NCBI GenBank assembly: GCA_027310505.1
Contig: DAIDAS010000366.1
Span: forward strand, 1 to 11,659
DNA length: 11,659 nucleotides
Direction of reading: 5' to 3'
From: a bacterium
GTDB lineage: Bacteria > Pseudomonadota > Gammaproteobacteria > Burkholderiales > Methylophilaceae
Shown here: positions 1 to 6,679 of the stretch, in pieces
Layout of the letters: every line of letters starts with the position of its first letter
Position numbering within the stretch: position 1 is the first letter of the stretch
Program-made: the position numbers and the translations under genes
Notes under the pieces: model-generated
What the model was told of the DNA's origin: nothing
The model's input: only the letters and a program-made list of their open reading frames with translations
The model's database searches: none

Positions 1-892
1 ACACCACGTCATCCAGCACCGCCAGCGCGTCGTCTGTGAGCACTGCCAACGAACAGTAGAGCGATACCAGATAGGAGGCGATGGCCTTGTGGTTGATGCC
101 CATGAAGCGCACTGACAGGCCGGGGCTCTGCTCGCCCTGCAGATTAGGCTGGTACAGGCCGACTACGCCTTGGCGGCTCTCGCCGGTGCGCAGCAGCAGG
201 ATGCTGGTCTTGTTGCCCTTGATCCCGATCTTGTCCGACGGAATCAGCGGCACCCCGCGCCAGGTCAGGAACTGCGAGCCGAACAAGGAAACGGTGGGCG
301 GCGGCACGCCGCGGCGGGTACATTCGCGCCCGAAGGCGGCAATGGCCCTGGGATGGGCGAGGAAAAATCCGGGCTCCTTCCAGACGTAGGAGAGCAATTC
401 ATCCAGGTCGTCCGGCGTCGGCTCGCCGGTACGGGTCTTGATGCGCTGCGACTTGGCGACGTTATGGAGCAGGCCGTATTCCTTGTTGTTGATCAGTTCA
501 CTTTCCTGGCGCTCCTTGATGGTTTCTATGATCAGGCGCAACTGCTCGCCGGTCTGGTCATAGGGGCTGCTGTAGAGGTCTGCCACGCGCACATGCACGT
601 CCAGCACGGTGTTGACCGCGGACAGCATGTACTCGCGCCCCCACTCCTCATAGTCCACGTAGGTAACGGGCAGTTCGCGTTCGTCGCGTTGCGAGCAGCC
701 GACCTCGACCTGGGATGGATCCTTGACCTTGTTCACGCGGTAGATGCCGGCCTCGACCGGTACCCAGTTGAGCAGGTGGGGCAGCCAGCGCGGCGTGATG
801 GTAGGCATCATCGGCCGCGTCTTGGTGGCGTTGGCTAGTGTGCGGGCGGCGACGTCGCCCAGTGCGGTATGTGCATCGTGGATATCTGCCAT
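1..892 (-). CDS. Family 2A encapsulin shell protein (SrpI/MMP-I type), 3' end cut by window edge
   Basis: Reading the minus strand from the ATG at 892 gives 297 codons with no stop before base 1. The product resembles Family 2A encapsulin shell proteins (HK97 phage-capsid fold, e.g. cyanobacterial SrpI and mycobacterial MMP-I). Recognisable segments are DVAARTLANATKT (13-25), TPRWLPHLLNWVPVEAGIYR (33-52), RELPVTYVDYE (72-82), NTVLDVHVRVADLYSSPYDQ (94-113), a long helix EQLRLIIETIKERQE (116-130), KEPGFFLAHPRAIAAFGREC (172-191), GSQFLTWRGVPLIPSDK (205-221) and MGINHKAIASYLVSLYCSLA (264-283). Family members are about 300-315 residues, so only some ten residues are missing. The start is supported by GAGGA (plus-strand 899-903), six bases upstream of the ATG. 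In this family the shell packages a cysteine desulfurase linked to sulfur storage or starvation; that gene is not in the window and would lie to the left. Identity is confident; the role in this organism is inferred. Confidence 0.95.
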   Translation of the reverse strand, partial: MADIHDAHTALGDVAARTLANATKTRPMMPTITPRWLPHLLNWVPVEAGIYRVNKVKDPSQVEVGCSQRDERELPVTYVDYEEWGREYMLSAVNTVLDVHVRVADLYSSPYDQTGEQLRLIIETIKERQESELINNKEYGLLHNVAKSQRIKTRTGEPTPDDLDELLSYVWKEPGFFLAHPRAIAAFGRECTRRGVPPPTVSLFGSQFLTWRGVPLIPSDKIGIKGNKTSILLLRTGESRQGVVGLYQPNLQGEQSPGLSVRFMGINHKAIASYLVSLYCSLAVLTDDALAVLDDVV

Positions 893-950
893 GATGAGTC
901 CTCTGTCAAGGTTGGGCTCGCTTCCAGCGGACTGGTCAGCTTGCCGATAC

Positions 951-979
951 AGCTCAACTGAGCGCCTCCAGCTTGAGCT
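951..979 (-). other. Bulged stem-loop in the encapsulin 5' leader
   Basis: AGCTCAACTG (951-960) pairs with CAG-C-TTGAGCT (969-979), giving ten base pairs with one bulged base (972) and an 8-base loop. It lies about 60 bases upstream of the encapsulin start. No T-run follows on either strand, so it is not a standard intrinsic terminator. On the minus strand the loop and adjoining stem carry a purine-rich GGAGG. It could be a leader RNA structure or a protein site; function unknown. Confidence 0.4.
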
Positions 980-1034
980 TAGTGGGCGGTGTTCATAACA
1001 ATGGTACGCAAATTGAAACCGGTCGCAAATAGTA

Positions 1035-1065
1035 AGTTATAAGTTTATTTTGAATAGTTATATTC
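1035..1065. promoter_or_regulatory. AT-rich repeat cluster upstream of the encapsulin gene, candidate operator/promoter region
   Basis: AGTTATA occurs at 1035-1041 and again at 1056-1062, exactly 21 bp apart (two helical turns). The second copy sits inside a perfect inverted repeat GAATA-GTTA-TATTC (1052-1065). The cluster is in an AT-rich island about 145-175 bp upstream of the encapsulin start, where its promoter would be expected. I see no good -35/-10 pair with normal spacing. A LysR-type regulator such as CysB is one possibility given the sulfur theme, but that is inference. Confidence 0.25.
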
Positions 1066-1153
1066 AATTGAGTTCATTTTTATGCCGGCGGACTCTAAAT
1101 CTCAACTGGTGACGGTTTTGTGATCACCATGGCTGGCAGGTTTTGGGTGGAAT

Positions 1154-1348
1154 TTGGAATTGAGTATTAGCTCTCCCGAAAATTGCCTTTGGTTCCGAGT
1201 CACCTCAACAGGGCTTGCTAAGGAAGGAGAGGGCCGCGTGGCTGCTAAAGCGCACAGCATCGCAATTGATCCCCGGACGCACCTTGTCTATTTGCCGCTT
1301 GAAAATGTAAACGGCCGTCCGGTGCTACGGATAATGAAGCCTTTTTGA
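1154..1348 (+). pseudogene. Probable C-terminal remnant of a YncE-like beta-propeller protein
   Basis: An open stretch of 64 codons can start only at TTG or another weak codon (a TGA lies in frame at 1121). Its second half, AKAHSIAIDPRTHLVYLPLE (31-50) followed by GRPVLRIMKPF, resembles a late blade of YVTN/YncE-type beta-propellers, in which 'H-S-V-A-V-D-P-x-T-x-x-V-Y' repeats end in a short C-terminus. A full propeller has 300 or more residues, so this would be a decayed 3' fragment. It ends 8 bases before the beta-barrel gene at 1357, as though the two once formed an operon. The family assignment rests on one motif and is tentative. Confidence 0.4.
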
Positions 1349-1356
1349 AGTGCTAG

Positions 1357-2100
1357 ATGCGACCCCAATATAAAATACTGCTCCTGTTCGCATTGCCTTC
1401 ATCTGCGGTTGCCCAGGGTGGCCCGCCGCTATTGACCGATGACCCTGGTACGCCGGGTGACGGACATTATGAAATTAATACCGCAGTTACCGCCAGATAC
1501 CGTAAAGACCAACAGGAATATGCGGCACCATTGATCGACCTGAACTTCGGTATCACTGAGCGCGGCCAACTAAAAATCGAGGTGCCTCAGGCATTCATTC
1601 ACGCAGACGGCAGCCATGCCAAATCTGGTTTGGGTGAGATCACGGTAGGCTTTAAATGGCGGTTTATCGATCAGGATGCAAACAATCCCATGTCAGTCTC
1701 CATCTACCCACAATTCACTTTCGCTCCTTCATCACGTTCGAAGGCATTGGGCTTGGCAGAGCACGGCGTTGGAGCACTTCTGCCTATCGAGGTCTCAATT
1801 GATTTCGGTCAATTCTCGGCAGGGGCGGAGGTTGGACATGTTTTGCGCACCCAGAATCCTGATGAGACCCTGTATGGCGCAGTTCTCGGGTGGAGGGTGA
1901 GCAATAAAACGGAATGGCTTGTCGAATATCATCACATTTCGAGCAAAGATCCCGGAGTACGAGAAAGCCTTATAAATTTTGGGTTACGCCAGATGGTTAA
2001 TTCTCGGGTGAATCTACTGACGGCCATAGGGTCCAGCCCAGACGGGGCACGTGACCATGTCCATTTGAATGCTTATATTGGGTTACAAATTACAAATTAG
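1357..2100 (+). CDS. Outer-membrane beta-barrel protein, MetA-pathway of phenol degradation/transporter-like family
   Basis: This 247-residue protein has a short basic N-terminus, a hydrophobic stretch LLLFAL (8-13) and an AVA|Q signal-peptidase I site after residue 19. The mature protein begins GGPPLLTDDPGTPGDGHYEINTA, the hallmark opening of the exported 'transporter' or Phenol_MetA_deg-type proteins. It then alternates amphipathic strands (for example LIDLNFGITERGQLKIEVPQ, EITVGFKWRFI, SVSIYPQFTF, QFSAGAEVGHV, EWLVEYHHI) and ends YIGLQITN, typical of an outer-membrane barrel. The substrate is unknown and the family name does not establish phenol degradation. The start has only a weak Shine-Dalgarno (GAAGTG). 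DUF3147 follows after 41 bases on the same strand, so co-transcription is likely. Confidence 0.8.
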   Translation: MRPQYKILLLFALPSSAVAQGGPPLLTDDPGTPGDGHYEINTAVTARYRKDQQEYAAPLIDLNFGITERGQLKIEVPQAFIHADGSHAKSGLGEITVGFKWRFIDQDANNPMSVSIYPQFTFAPSSRSKALGLAEHGVGALLPIEVSIDFGQFSAGAEVGHVLRTQNPDETLYGAVLGWRVSNKTEWLVEYHHISSKDPGVRESLINFGLRQMVNSRVNLLTAIGSSPDGARDHVHLNAYIGLQITN

Positions 2101-2141
2101 TTTTTGCTCAAAGAGCAGAAGGAAGGACAGAGGCCCCACTT

Positions 2142-2492
2142 ATGACTTGGATCATCACCAAATACTTTTTGACCGCAGCCGTGGTTGTGCTTGTTTCAGA
2201 GGTAGCCAAGCGCAGCGACAAGCTGGGCGGATTCGTGGCTGCTCTGCCGCTTGTTACGATACTGGCCCTCATCTGGCTTTACCTTGAAAACCAGCCACAG
2301 GAAAAAATCAGCAATCATGCCTGGTATACATTCTGGTATGTTGTTCCGACATTGCCGATGTTCCTGGTCTTCCCTGCACTCCTGCCAAGAATCGGCTTCT
2401 GGCCAACGCTGTTGGCGTGTGTGGTTATCACTGTGGTTTGCTTCGGTCTTTTCGCAGTTGCAGTTCGTCGCTTTGGAATCGAGTTGCTATGA
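2142..2492 (+). CDS. DUF3147 family small inner-membrane protein
   Basis: This 116-residue, highly hydrophobic protein has about four membrane segments (roughly 4-20, 29-47, 62-84 and 88-110). The first loop holds VSEVAKRSDKLGGFVAALPLVTILALIW, the conserved core of DUF3147 membrane proteins. Length matches the family. GAGG eight bases upstream of the ATG acts as the ribosome binding site. No biochemical role is known for the family, which often sits beside envelope or transport genes. It may be co-transcribed with the preceding beta-barrel gene. Confidence 0.8.
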   Translation: MTWIITKYFLTAAVVVLVSEVAKRSDKLGGFVAALPLVTILALIWLYLENQPQEKISNHAWYTFWYVVPTLPMFLVFPALLPRIGFWPTLLACVVITVVCFGLFAVAVRRFGIELL

Positions 2493-2554
2493 TGTTGCAG
2501 TGACTGCATTTCGTCAGGGAGCAGATATTTCATTGCACTCATCTTCAACCGCGG

Positions 2555-2635
2555 CCTTACCGCCTGCAAGGCAACGAATACAACGGCAGTCGCAACCTGC
2601 AACTGGTGCTGCGTTACTGGGAAAATATCGAATGA
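2555..2635 (+). pseudogene. Possible 3' remnant of recJ (ssDNA-specific exonuclease)
   Basis: The reading frame ending at TGA 2633-2635 encodes a final 26 residues containing YRLQGNEYNG and LQLVLRYWENIE. This resembles the last beta strands of RecJ proteins, whose C-terminus commonly follows a pattern like 'Y-R-L-x-x-N-E-Y-x-G-x-x-x-L-Q-L-x-x-x-Y-W-E'. Upstream the frame closes quickly, with a TGA near 2505, and the rest of RecJ is not in the window. Its stop overlaps the ATG of the next gene (ATGA at 2632-2635), an arrangement typical of an old operon junction. The resemblance is from memory of the family and should be tested. Confidence 0.35.
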
Positions 2636-3604
2636 TGAAAGCCATGAAGCAGATATTCAAGAATGCATTCCAGGCGCTGCTGATCGGTTTTGCCGGTTGT
2701 GCGATTGCCGGTGAGGGCCTGGACTGCCCCCCCCCCCACTCCGGCCAAGCCCTCGCCTGAACAGGTGCAGGCCTCCATGCGCAATGCCCGCGATCATGGT
2801 TTCCTGTGGCGTATCAGCAAGGATGGGCACGCCTCGTACCTGTTCGGGACCATCCACGTCGCCAGGCTGGACTGGATGTTTCCCGGCCCTGCGGTAGTCC
2901 AGGCCTTGAGGGCGACCGACACCATGGCGCTGGAACTCGACATGATGGATCCCGACATCGTGCAACGCACGGTCAAGGCGTTGGCGGAACAGCGGGGGGC
3001 GGTACTGCCAGCCCCCCTTGAGCAGCGGATGCGACTGCAAATGCAGAACGAATGCATCCCTGAAGACAAAGTGAAAGGGCTGATCCCGGAAATGCAGCTT
3101 GCCCTGTTGGAAATGTCTTTGGGGCGTCGGGATGGGATCGATCCCGGCTTTGCCATCGACGCCTTTCTCGCGGGCCTCGCGCACGGCGCCAGCATGACAG
3201 TCGTGTCGCTCGAAACACCCGAAGGTCAGCTCGGAATGCTGCAGATGCCGCAGCCGGAAGATACGGTCGTCATCGTCAATCGCAGTCTCGACCAAATGGA
3301 AAACGGCCATGCCCGCGCGTTGCTCAACCGGACGGCCAAAGTCTGGAGCGAGGCTGACTACGATGCGATGACGCGTTACGGGGAGTGGTGCGAATGCTTG
3401 GACACCGAGGCCGAGCGCAAACTGATGGTGCGTTTGCTGGATGAACGCAACCCCGCCATGGCGGAACGGATCGATACGCTGCATGCCCAAGGGAAACAAG
3501 TCTTTGCCGCCGTCGGTAGCCTGCACATGTTTGGCGATACAGGCCTGCCCGGCCTCATGGAAAAACGCGGTTATCGAGTGGAGCGCGTCGATCTGAAGCC
3601 TTGA
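2632..3604 (+). CDS. TraB/GumN family exported protein, frame split at an 11-C tract
   Basis: From ATG 2632 the frame encodes a signal peptide (basic MMKAMKQIFKNAFQ, hydrophobic ALLIGFAGCAIA, cleavage near AIA|G at 27, or possible lipidation at C23) and then enters a run of 11 C (2727-2737). As sequenced this frame stops at 2760. The TraB domain continues in the next frame from 2738 to the TGA at 3602-3604. With one C fewer, the protein would be 323 residues. The domain shows FGTIHV (71-76), MALELD, and the C-terminal VGSLHMFGDTGLPGLMEKRGYRVERV, the two GxxH-type signatures of TraB/GumN proteins, which resemble metal-dependent (Tiki-like) proteases. A TTG at 2690 could open the second frame directly but would discard the signal peptide. 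The split is either a sequencing error or slipped-strand phase variation. Confidence 0.88.
2727..2737 (+). repeat. Homopolymeric C11 tract inside the TraB/GumN gene
   Basis: Eleven consecutive C residues lie between the signal peptide codons and the mature domain. Loss of one C, or gain of two, joins the two frames. Tracts of this length are known slippage sites in phase-variable genes and are also a common place for length miscalls. Confidence 0.95.
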
Positions 3605-3611
3605 TCGCACT

Positions 3612-3640
3612 TTGACCGCAACCCCGTTCGCGCGTATCAT
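3612..3640 (+). promoter_or_regulatory. Sigma70-type promoter of tpiA
   Basis: TTGACC (3612-3617) and TATCAT (3635-3640) are separated by exactly 17 bases in the 62-base gap before tpiA. Transcription would start near 3647, about 20 bases before the ATG. The GC-rich dyad CGCGC/GCGCG flanks the -10 element. Confidence 0.7.
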
Positions 3641-3666
3641 GCGCGTGGTTTTTATACGAGGTCACT

Positions 3667-4446
3667 ATGCGTCGGAAACTGGTTGTCGCGAACTGGAAGA
3701 TGCATGGCAACCTCGAGCGTAACAAGCTGCTGCTGCGAGAGGTGGTCGCCGGTGTGCGCGGCCTGCGTAACGCGGATTTTGCCGTGTGTGTCCCGCATCC
3801 CTACCTGTTCCAGGCGCAGCAGTTGCTCAAGGGAACCAACGTCGCCTGGGGCGCGCAGAATGTGCACCAGAGTGAGCAGGGTGCTTATACCGGTGCCGTT
3901 TCTGCCTGGATGGTGGCGGATTTCGGCTGTACTTACGCCATTATCAGCCACTCCGAGCGCCGCGGCCAGTTTCGCGAAACCAACGAAAGTGCCGCAAAAA
4001 GCATGAAGCTGGCGATCAAGGCCGGCCTGACGCCGATCTATTGCATGGGCGAAACGCTGGACGAATACGAAGTCGGCGTTACCGAAGCCGTCGTGGCCAG
4101 CCAACTGGACGGCGTATTGAATATTGTCGGCATCAAGTTGTTGTCGAAAGTGGTGTTTGCCTACGAGCCGGTATGGGCGATCGGTACAGGAAAAACGGCC
4201 ACGCCAAGCCAAGCGCAAGCCGTTCACGAGTTCATTCGTGGCCGGGTCGCCAAGCATGATCTGGAAGTTGCCGCCAATATGCGCATCCTCTATGGGGGTA
4301 GCGTAAAAGCGGCAAATGCGGCACAATTATTTGTTATGCCCGATATCGACGGCGGACTCATCGGGAGCGCGTCGTTGGCATCTGATGAATTTGTGGCAAT
4401 CTGCCGGGCGGCCAATCAGGCGCCGGGCAGCAAGAAAAGAGTGTGA
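3667..4446 (+). CDS. tpiA: Triosephosphate isomerase
   Basis: This 259-residue TIM-barrel enzyme interconverts dihydroxyacetone phosphate and glyceraldehyde 3-phosphate in cytoplasmic glycolysis and gluconeogenesis. The catalytic set is complete: N9 and K11 in ANWKMHG, H95 in IISHSERRG and E167 in AYEPVWAIGTGKTA, the last followed by the flexible loop. The phosphate-binding motifs ILYGGSVKAAN (207-217) and GGLIGSASL (229-237) are present; the second has Ser where GGASL is more usual. Length fits bacterial TpiA. GAGG (3658-3661) lies five bases before the ATG, and a strong promoter precedes it. The stop is 5 bases upstream of the secG ATG, so tpiA and secG form an operon. Confidence 0.98.
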   Translation: MRRKLVVANWKMHGNLERNKLLLREVVAGVRGLRNADFAVCVPHPYLFQAQQLLKGTNVAWGAQNVHQSEQGAYTGAVSAWMVADFGCTYAIISHSERRGQFRETNESAAKSMKLAIKAGLTPIYCMGETLDEYEVGVTEAVVASQLDGVLNIVGIKLLSKVVFAYEPVWAIGTGKTATPSQAQAVHEFIRGRVAKHDLEVAANMRILYGGSVKAANAAQLFVMPDIDGGLIGSASLASDEFVAICRAANQAPGSKKRV

Positions 4447-4451
4447 GAATT

Positions 4452-4802
4452 ATGGAAACGATTGTTTGGGTTGTACATGTGCTCGCGTCAGCGGCCGTTA
4501 TCGGCTTGGTGCTGTTGCAACATGGCAAGGGCGCCGATATGGGCGCCGCGTTTGGTAGCGGAGCCTCCGGCAGCCTGTTCGGCGTGACCGGGTCGGCGAA
4601 TCTTCTCAGCCGCGCGACGGCCGTTGCGGTGACGGTATTTTTTATCACCAGCATGACATTGGCCTACCTGGCCAGTCACGGCAGCAAGCATTCCAGCGTG
4701 GTTCAGGTGCAGCAAAAGGCGGGGCAGTTGCCTGCCGCAGGCAAGGCCGCAGATACTGCCAAGCCGGTTGACCCATCCAAGGCACAGGACGTTCCTCAGT
4801 AG
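4452..4802 (+). CDS. secG: Preprotein translocase subunit SecG
   Basis: SecG is the small accessory subunit of the SecYEG translocon in the inner membrane. The 116-residue product has two membrane helices (about 3-22 and 56-74). They flank the conserved cytoplasmic loop LLQHGKGADMGAAFGSGASGS followed by LFGVTGSANLLSRAT, which is diagnostic. A variable Ala/Lys/Gln-rich tail follows. I chose the ATG at 4452 over the GTG at 4443 because the latter overlaps the tpiA stop and adds residues not expected in the family. It is downstream of tpiA and upstream of tRNA-Leu, a common betaproteobacterial order. Confidence 0.96.
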   Translation: METIVWVVHVLASAAVIGLVLLQHGKGADMGAAFGSGASGSLFGVTGSANLLSRATAVAVTVFFITSMTLAYLASHGSKHSSVVQVQQKAGQLPAAGKAADTAKPVDPSKAQDVPQ

Positions 4803-4818
4803 CTCTTGAGTGTGCAGG

Positions 4819-4837
4819 TCGGGGGTGAGCGCCCCGA
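4819..4837 (+). other. Stem-loop between secG and tRNA-Leu
   Basis: TCGGGG (4819-4824) pairs with CCCCGA (4832-4837) around a 7-base loop, just upstream of the tRNA. No clear T-run follows, so it may be an RNA-processing or stability hairpin rather than a terminator. Confidence 0.35.
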
Positions 4838-4844
4838 ATTGATT

Positions 4845-4929
4845 GCCGACGTGGTGAAATTGGTAGACACGCTATCTTGAGGGGGTAGTGGCGAAAGCCG
4901 TGCGAGTTCGAGTCTCGCCGTCGGCACCA
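4845..4929 (+). tRNA. tRNA-Leu (anticodon GAG)
   Basis: The acceptor arms GCCGACG (4845-4851) and CGTCGGC (4919-4925) pair fully, followed by discriminator A and an encoded CCA (4927-4929). The D-arm contains AATTGGTAGACAC. The anticodon stem CTATC/GGTAG encloses the loop TTGAGGG with anticodon GAG at 4879-4881, reading CUC/CUU leucine codons. The long variable arm (TGGCGAAAGCC) marks a class II tRNA, and the T-arm has GTTCGAGTC. It follows secG by 42 bases and may be read through from the tpiA-secG promoter. Confidence 0.98.
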
Positions 4930-4965
4930 AATGATTGGTTGCAAGAAGTTTCAAAGCCCTCACAG

Positions 4966-5001
4966 AAAGCCCGTAAAACCTAGAGTTTTTGGGCTTTTTT
5001 T
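4966..5001 (+). terminator. Intrinsic terminator after tRNA-Leu
   Basis: AAAGCCC (4966-4972) pairs with GGGCTTT (4991-4997), an inner AAAAC/GTTTT arm extends the stem, and the T-run continues to 5001. It closes the tpiA-secG-tRNA transcript. Confidence 0.85.
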
Positions 5002-5477
5002 CATGCGATCTCAACGTGTCTTATTGCTGGTATTTCCTCTGGTACTTGAATGGTTGCCAGAAAATCTAATTTTTCGAGATATCAGAAAAATGCTAAAACC
5101 AGCGTGCCTGTTGGACGGGAAGACTATTTAAAACGAAAAACCGAGGGAAAGTCTCTAAAACCTTCCGATGCCAGAAACGCGGCGAGGGGTACACGAAGTC
5201 TTGTGGCCGATGGCATGGGTCCTGTGCAAATTTATAGTTGATTGAAAAGTGTGGTAATTGAATAATAAACTTACTGCATATAAATATGCTGTGCTAAACA
5301 AGGGATAGTCAATTGGATGTCATGGTTTAGCGGCTTTTTAGCCCATATGGGTTATTCAGAGGCGTTTGCTAAACTCCATAAGAAAATTTTCAATGGCTGC
5401 TTTGCCGTATTTTATATGGCAGGTTCACATAATTATGGGTGGATAGAGGTTAGGAAATTAATGCTCCCCAATATAAA
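5002..5477. other. AT-rich gene-poor stretch between tRNA-Leu and the glycosylation cluster
   Basis: I see no recognisable gene in these 476 bases. Two short open frames exist on the plus strand. One, at 5050-5241, is 63 codons, rich in Lys/Arg and lacks a ribosome binding site. The other, at 5317-5619, is 100 codons but overlaps gtrA on the other strand. Neither resembles a family I know. Base composition is visibly more AT-rich than the tpiA side. This is what a scar or edge of an integrated segment at the tRNA 3' end might look like, but I find no integrase. Confidence 0.5.
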
Positions 5478-5876
5478 TCATGGGCGCAGGTTACCAATTC
5501 CTGAGGTGCGAAAAGTCCACAGAAAGGAAAAAAGAGCATTGCAGAGAACCACGAGGGTGGCTGAGAGAAGCTGGGCCCATAGCAGGTGCATGCGCGGTGA
5601 CAGGGTGATCAAAGCATAACTGTTGACCGCGAACCCCACTGCTACCATGAGTGTATATTTTGGCAAGCTGGCACCTATTGGCCGATGGTCTGAGAAAACC
5701 CAAGCTCTCTGTAGGAGGTAGTTCACAGCCACTGCGACCCCAAACGCGATGGGTGCCAGGCAGATAAGGGTTACGCCAACTATCTGCAATAGTGCTCCAA
5801 CAGTCAAATAAATAGCGAGGGTTACAGTACCAACCACAGCATAACGTATCACCTTGATCAAGATGTTTTTTCTCAT
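5478..5876 (-). CDS. GtrA family membrane protein (putative polyprenyl-phosphate sugar flippase)
   Basis: The product has about 132 residues and four predicted membrane helices. The family signatures are an N-terminal IKVIRYAVVGTVTLAIYL, NYLLQRAWVFSDH between helices 2 and 3, and a terminal NALFSFLWTFR. GtrA proteins are thought to help move undecaprenyl-phosphate-linked sugars made by GtrB-type enzymes across the inner membrane. I chose the ATG at 5876, which overlaps the methyltransferase stop as ATGA (5873-5876), over an ATG 36 bases upstream that would add an unsupported extension. It is the last gene of the five-gene minus-strand cluster; its probable GtrB partner is the GT2 gene two genes upstream. 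Confidence 0.88.
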   Translation of the reverse strand: MRKNILIKVIRYAVVGTVTLAIYLTVGALLQIVGVTLICLAPIAFGVAVAVNYLLQRAWVFSDHRPIGASLPKYTLMVAVGFAVNSYALITLSPRMHLLWAQLLSATLVVLCNALFSFLWTFRTSGIGNLRP

Positions 5877-6676
5877 GATTCCGGGCGCTGCAGAACATAG
5901 GCCTGGGTCCAAAGCATCCAGTCCAGGCGGCTGTTAATGATGCGGCTTTCTAAGGCTTCGATCGCTCTTCCCCCCACATCACTCCCGAACTCGGCTATAA
6001 GTGGTAGGTATAAGCCGAATTTATCCGTGCGCAAAGTAATGAAACCGCAGTTCGACAAGGCTGCCTCGATTTCCCGTCTACTGCGCAGACTGATATGACC
6101 GGTTTCCAAGATGGGTTCACGATAGATAGCGCGCACTAAATTGATGATACCTGGTAGGAAAGCCACTTTGCAGCACCACTCCATCAAACTGTTGCGCTGA
6201 GGGGTGGTTACAATGGCAATCCCGCCCGGCTGCAGAACCCGATAGATATTGGCTAATGCGCACTCCGGTAAATCTACATGTTCCAATACCTCGCTGCATA
6301 AAACCAGCCCGAATGATGCTTCTGGAAGACTGGAGCGGGTAATGTCGTCGGTTATTAGGCTCAGGTTATTCAAGCCATGGGACATGGACTCAACCCCCTT
6401 CAGATAAGCCGGCTCCACGTCTGCAGCCCATACTTGGGTAAAGTGTTGGGTGAGTGCTGGTAGATAGATGCCGGATCCAGGGCCGTACTCGATTGCCTTC
6501 GATATAGGTGTGCAAGTTGCGTATTTGGCGATCATTTCCGTTACCCAGCGGTACCGGGTACAGTGCAACCGACGCCGGGTGTAGTTGCCCGAGTAGTATA
6601 GGGTTTGCTGTAACTCGAGTAGGTGGTTTTTGGTTTGATTAATCATGTATGGAAGTTTTTGTGAGAGTTTCTGCAT
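5873..6676 (-). CDS. Class I SAM-dependent methyltransferase
   Basis: This 267-residue protein carries a Methyltransf_11-type Rossmann domain. Motif I is AIEYGPGSGIY (61-71), the acidic residue after strand 2 is D86 in AADVE, the later SAM-binding motif is CSEVLEHV (127-134), and LQPGGIAIVTTP (148-159) is the usual post-motif strand. A basic N-terminal stretch (Arg34-36, Arg41, Arg43) and a longer C-terminal part probably set the substrate, which is unknown; a sugar lipid or glycan is plausible from context. It starts 3 bases after the preceding stop and its stop overlaps gtrA, so translation is probably coupled. An alternative start is Met11. Confidence 0.85.
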   Translation of the reverse strand: MQKLSQKLPYMINQTKNHLLELQQTLYYSGNYTRRRLHCTRYRWVTEMIAKYATCTPISKAIEYGPGSGIYLPALTQHFTQVWAADVEPAYLKGVESMSHGLNNLSLITDDITRSSLPEASFGLVLCSEVLEHVDLPECALANIYRVLQPGGIAIVTTPQRNSLMEWCCKVAFLPGIINLVRAIYREPILETGHISLRSRREIEAALSNCGFITLRTDKFGLYLPLIAEFGSDVGGRAIEALESRIINSRLDWMLWTQAYVLQRPES

Positions 6677-6679
6677 AGA

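Noticed and set aside
170..838. 222-codon plus-strand open frame
   Set aside because: It is the complement of the encapsulin gene; its translation has no family signature while the minus strand is an unmistakable shell protein.
2657..3640. 327-codon minus-strand open frame
   Set aside because: Antisense shadow of the TraB/GumN gene, rich in His, Arg and Gln as expected for a GC-rich mirror frame.
3652..4326. 224-codon minus-strand open frame
   Set aside because: Antisense to tpiA, whose active-site motifs are intact on the plus strand.
5050..5241. 63-codon plus-strand open frame in the AT-rich stretch
   Set aside because: No ribosome binding site and no recognisable motif; kept only as a note in the region entry.
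5317..5619. 100-codon plus-strand open frame
   Set aside because: Its second half overlaps gtrA antisense and becomes Arg-rich there; no family resemblance.
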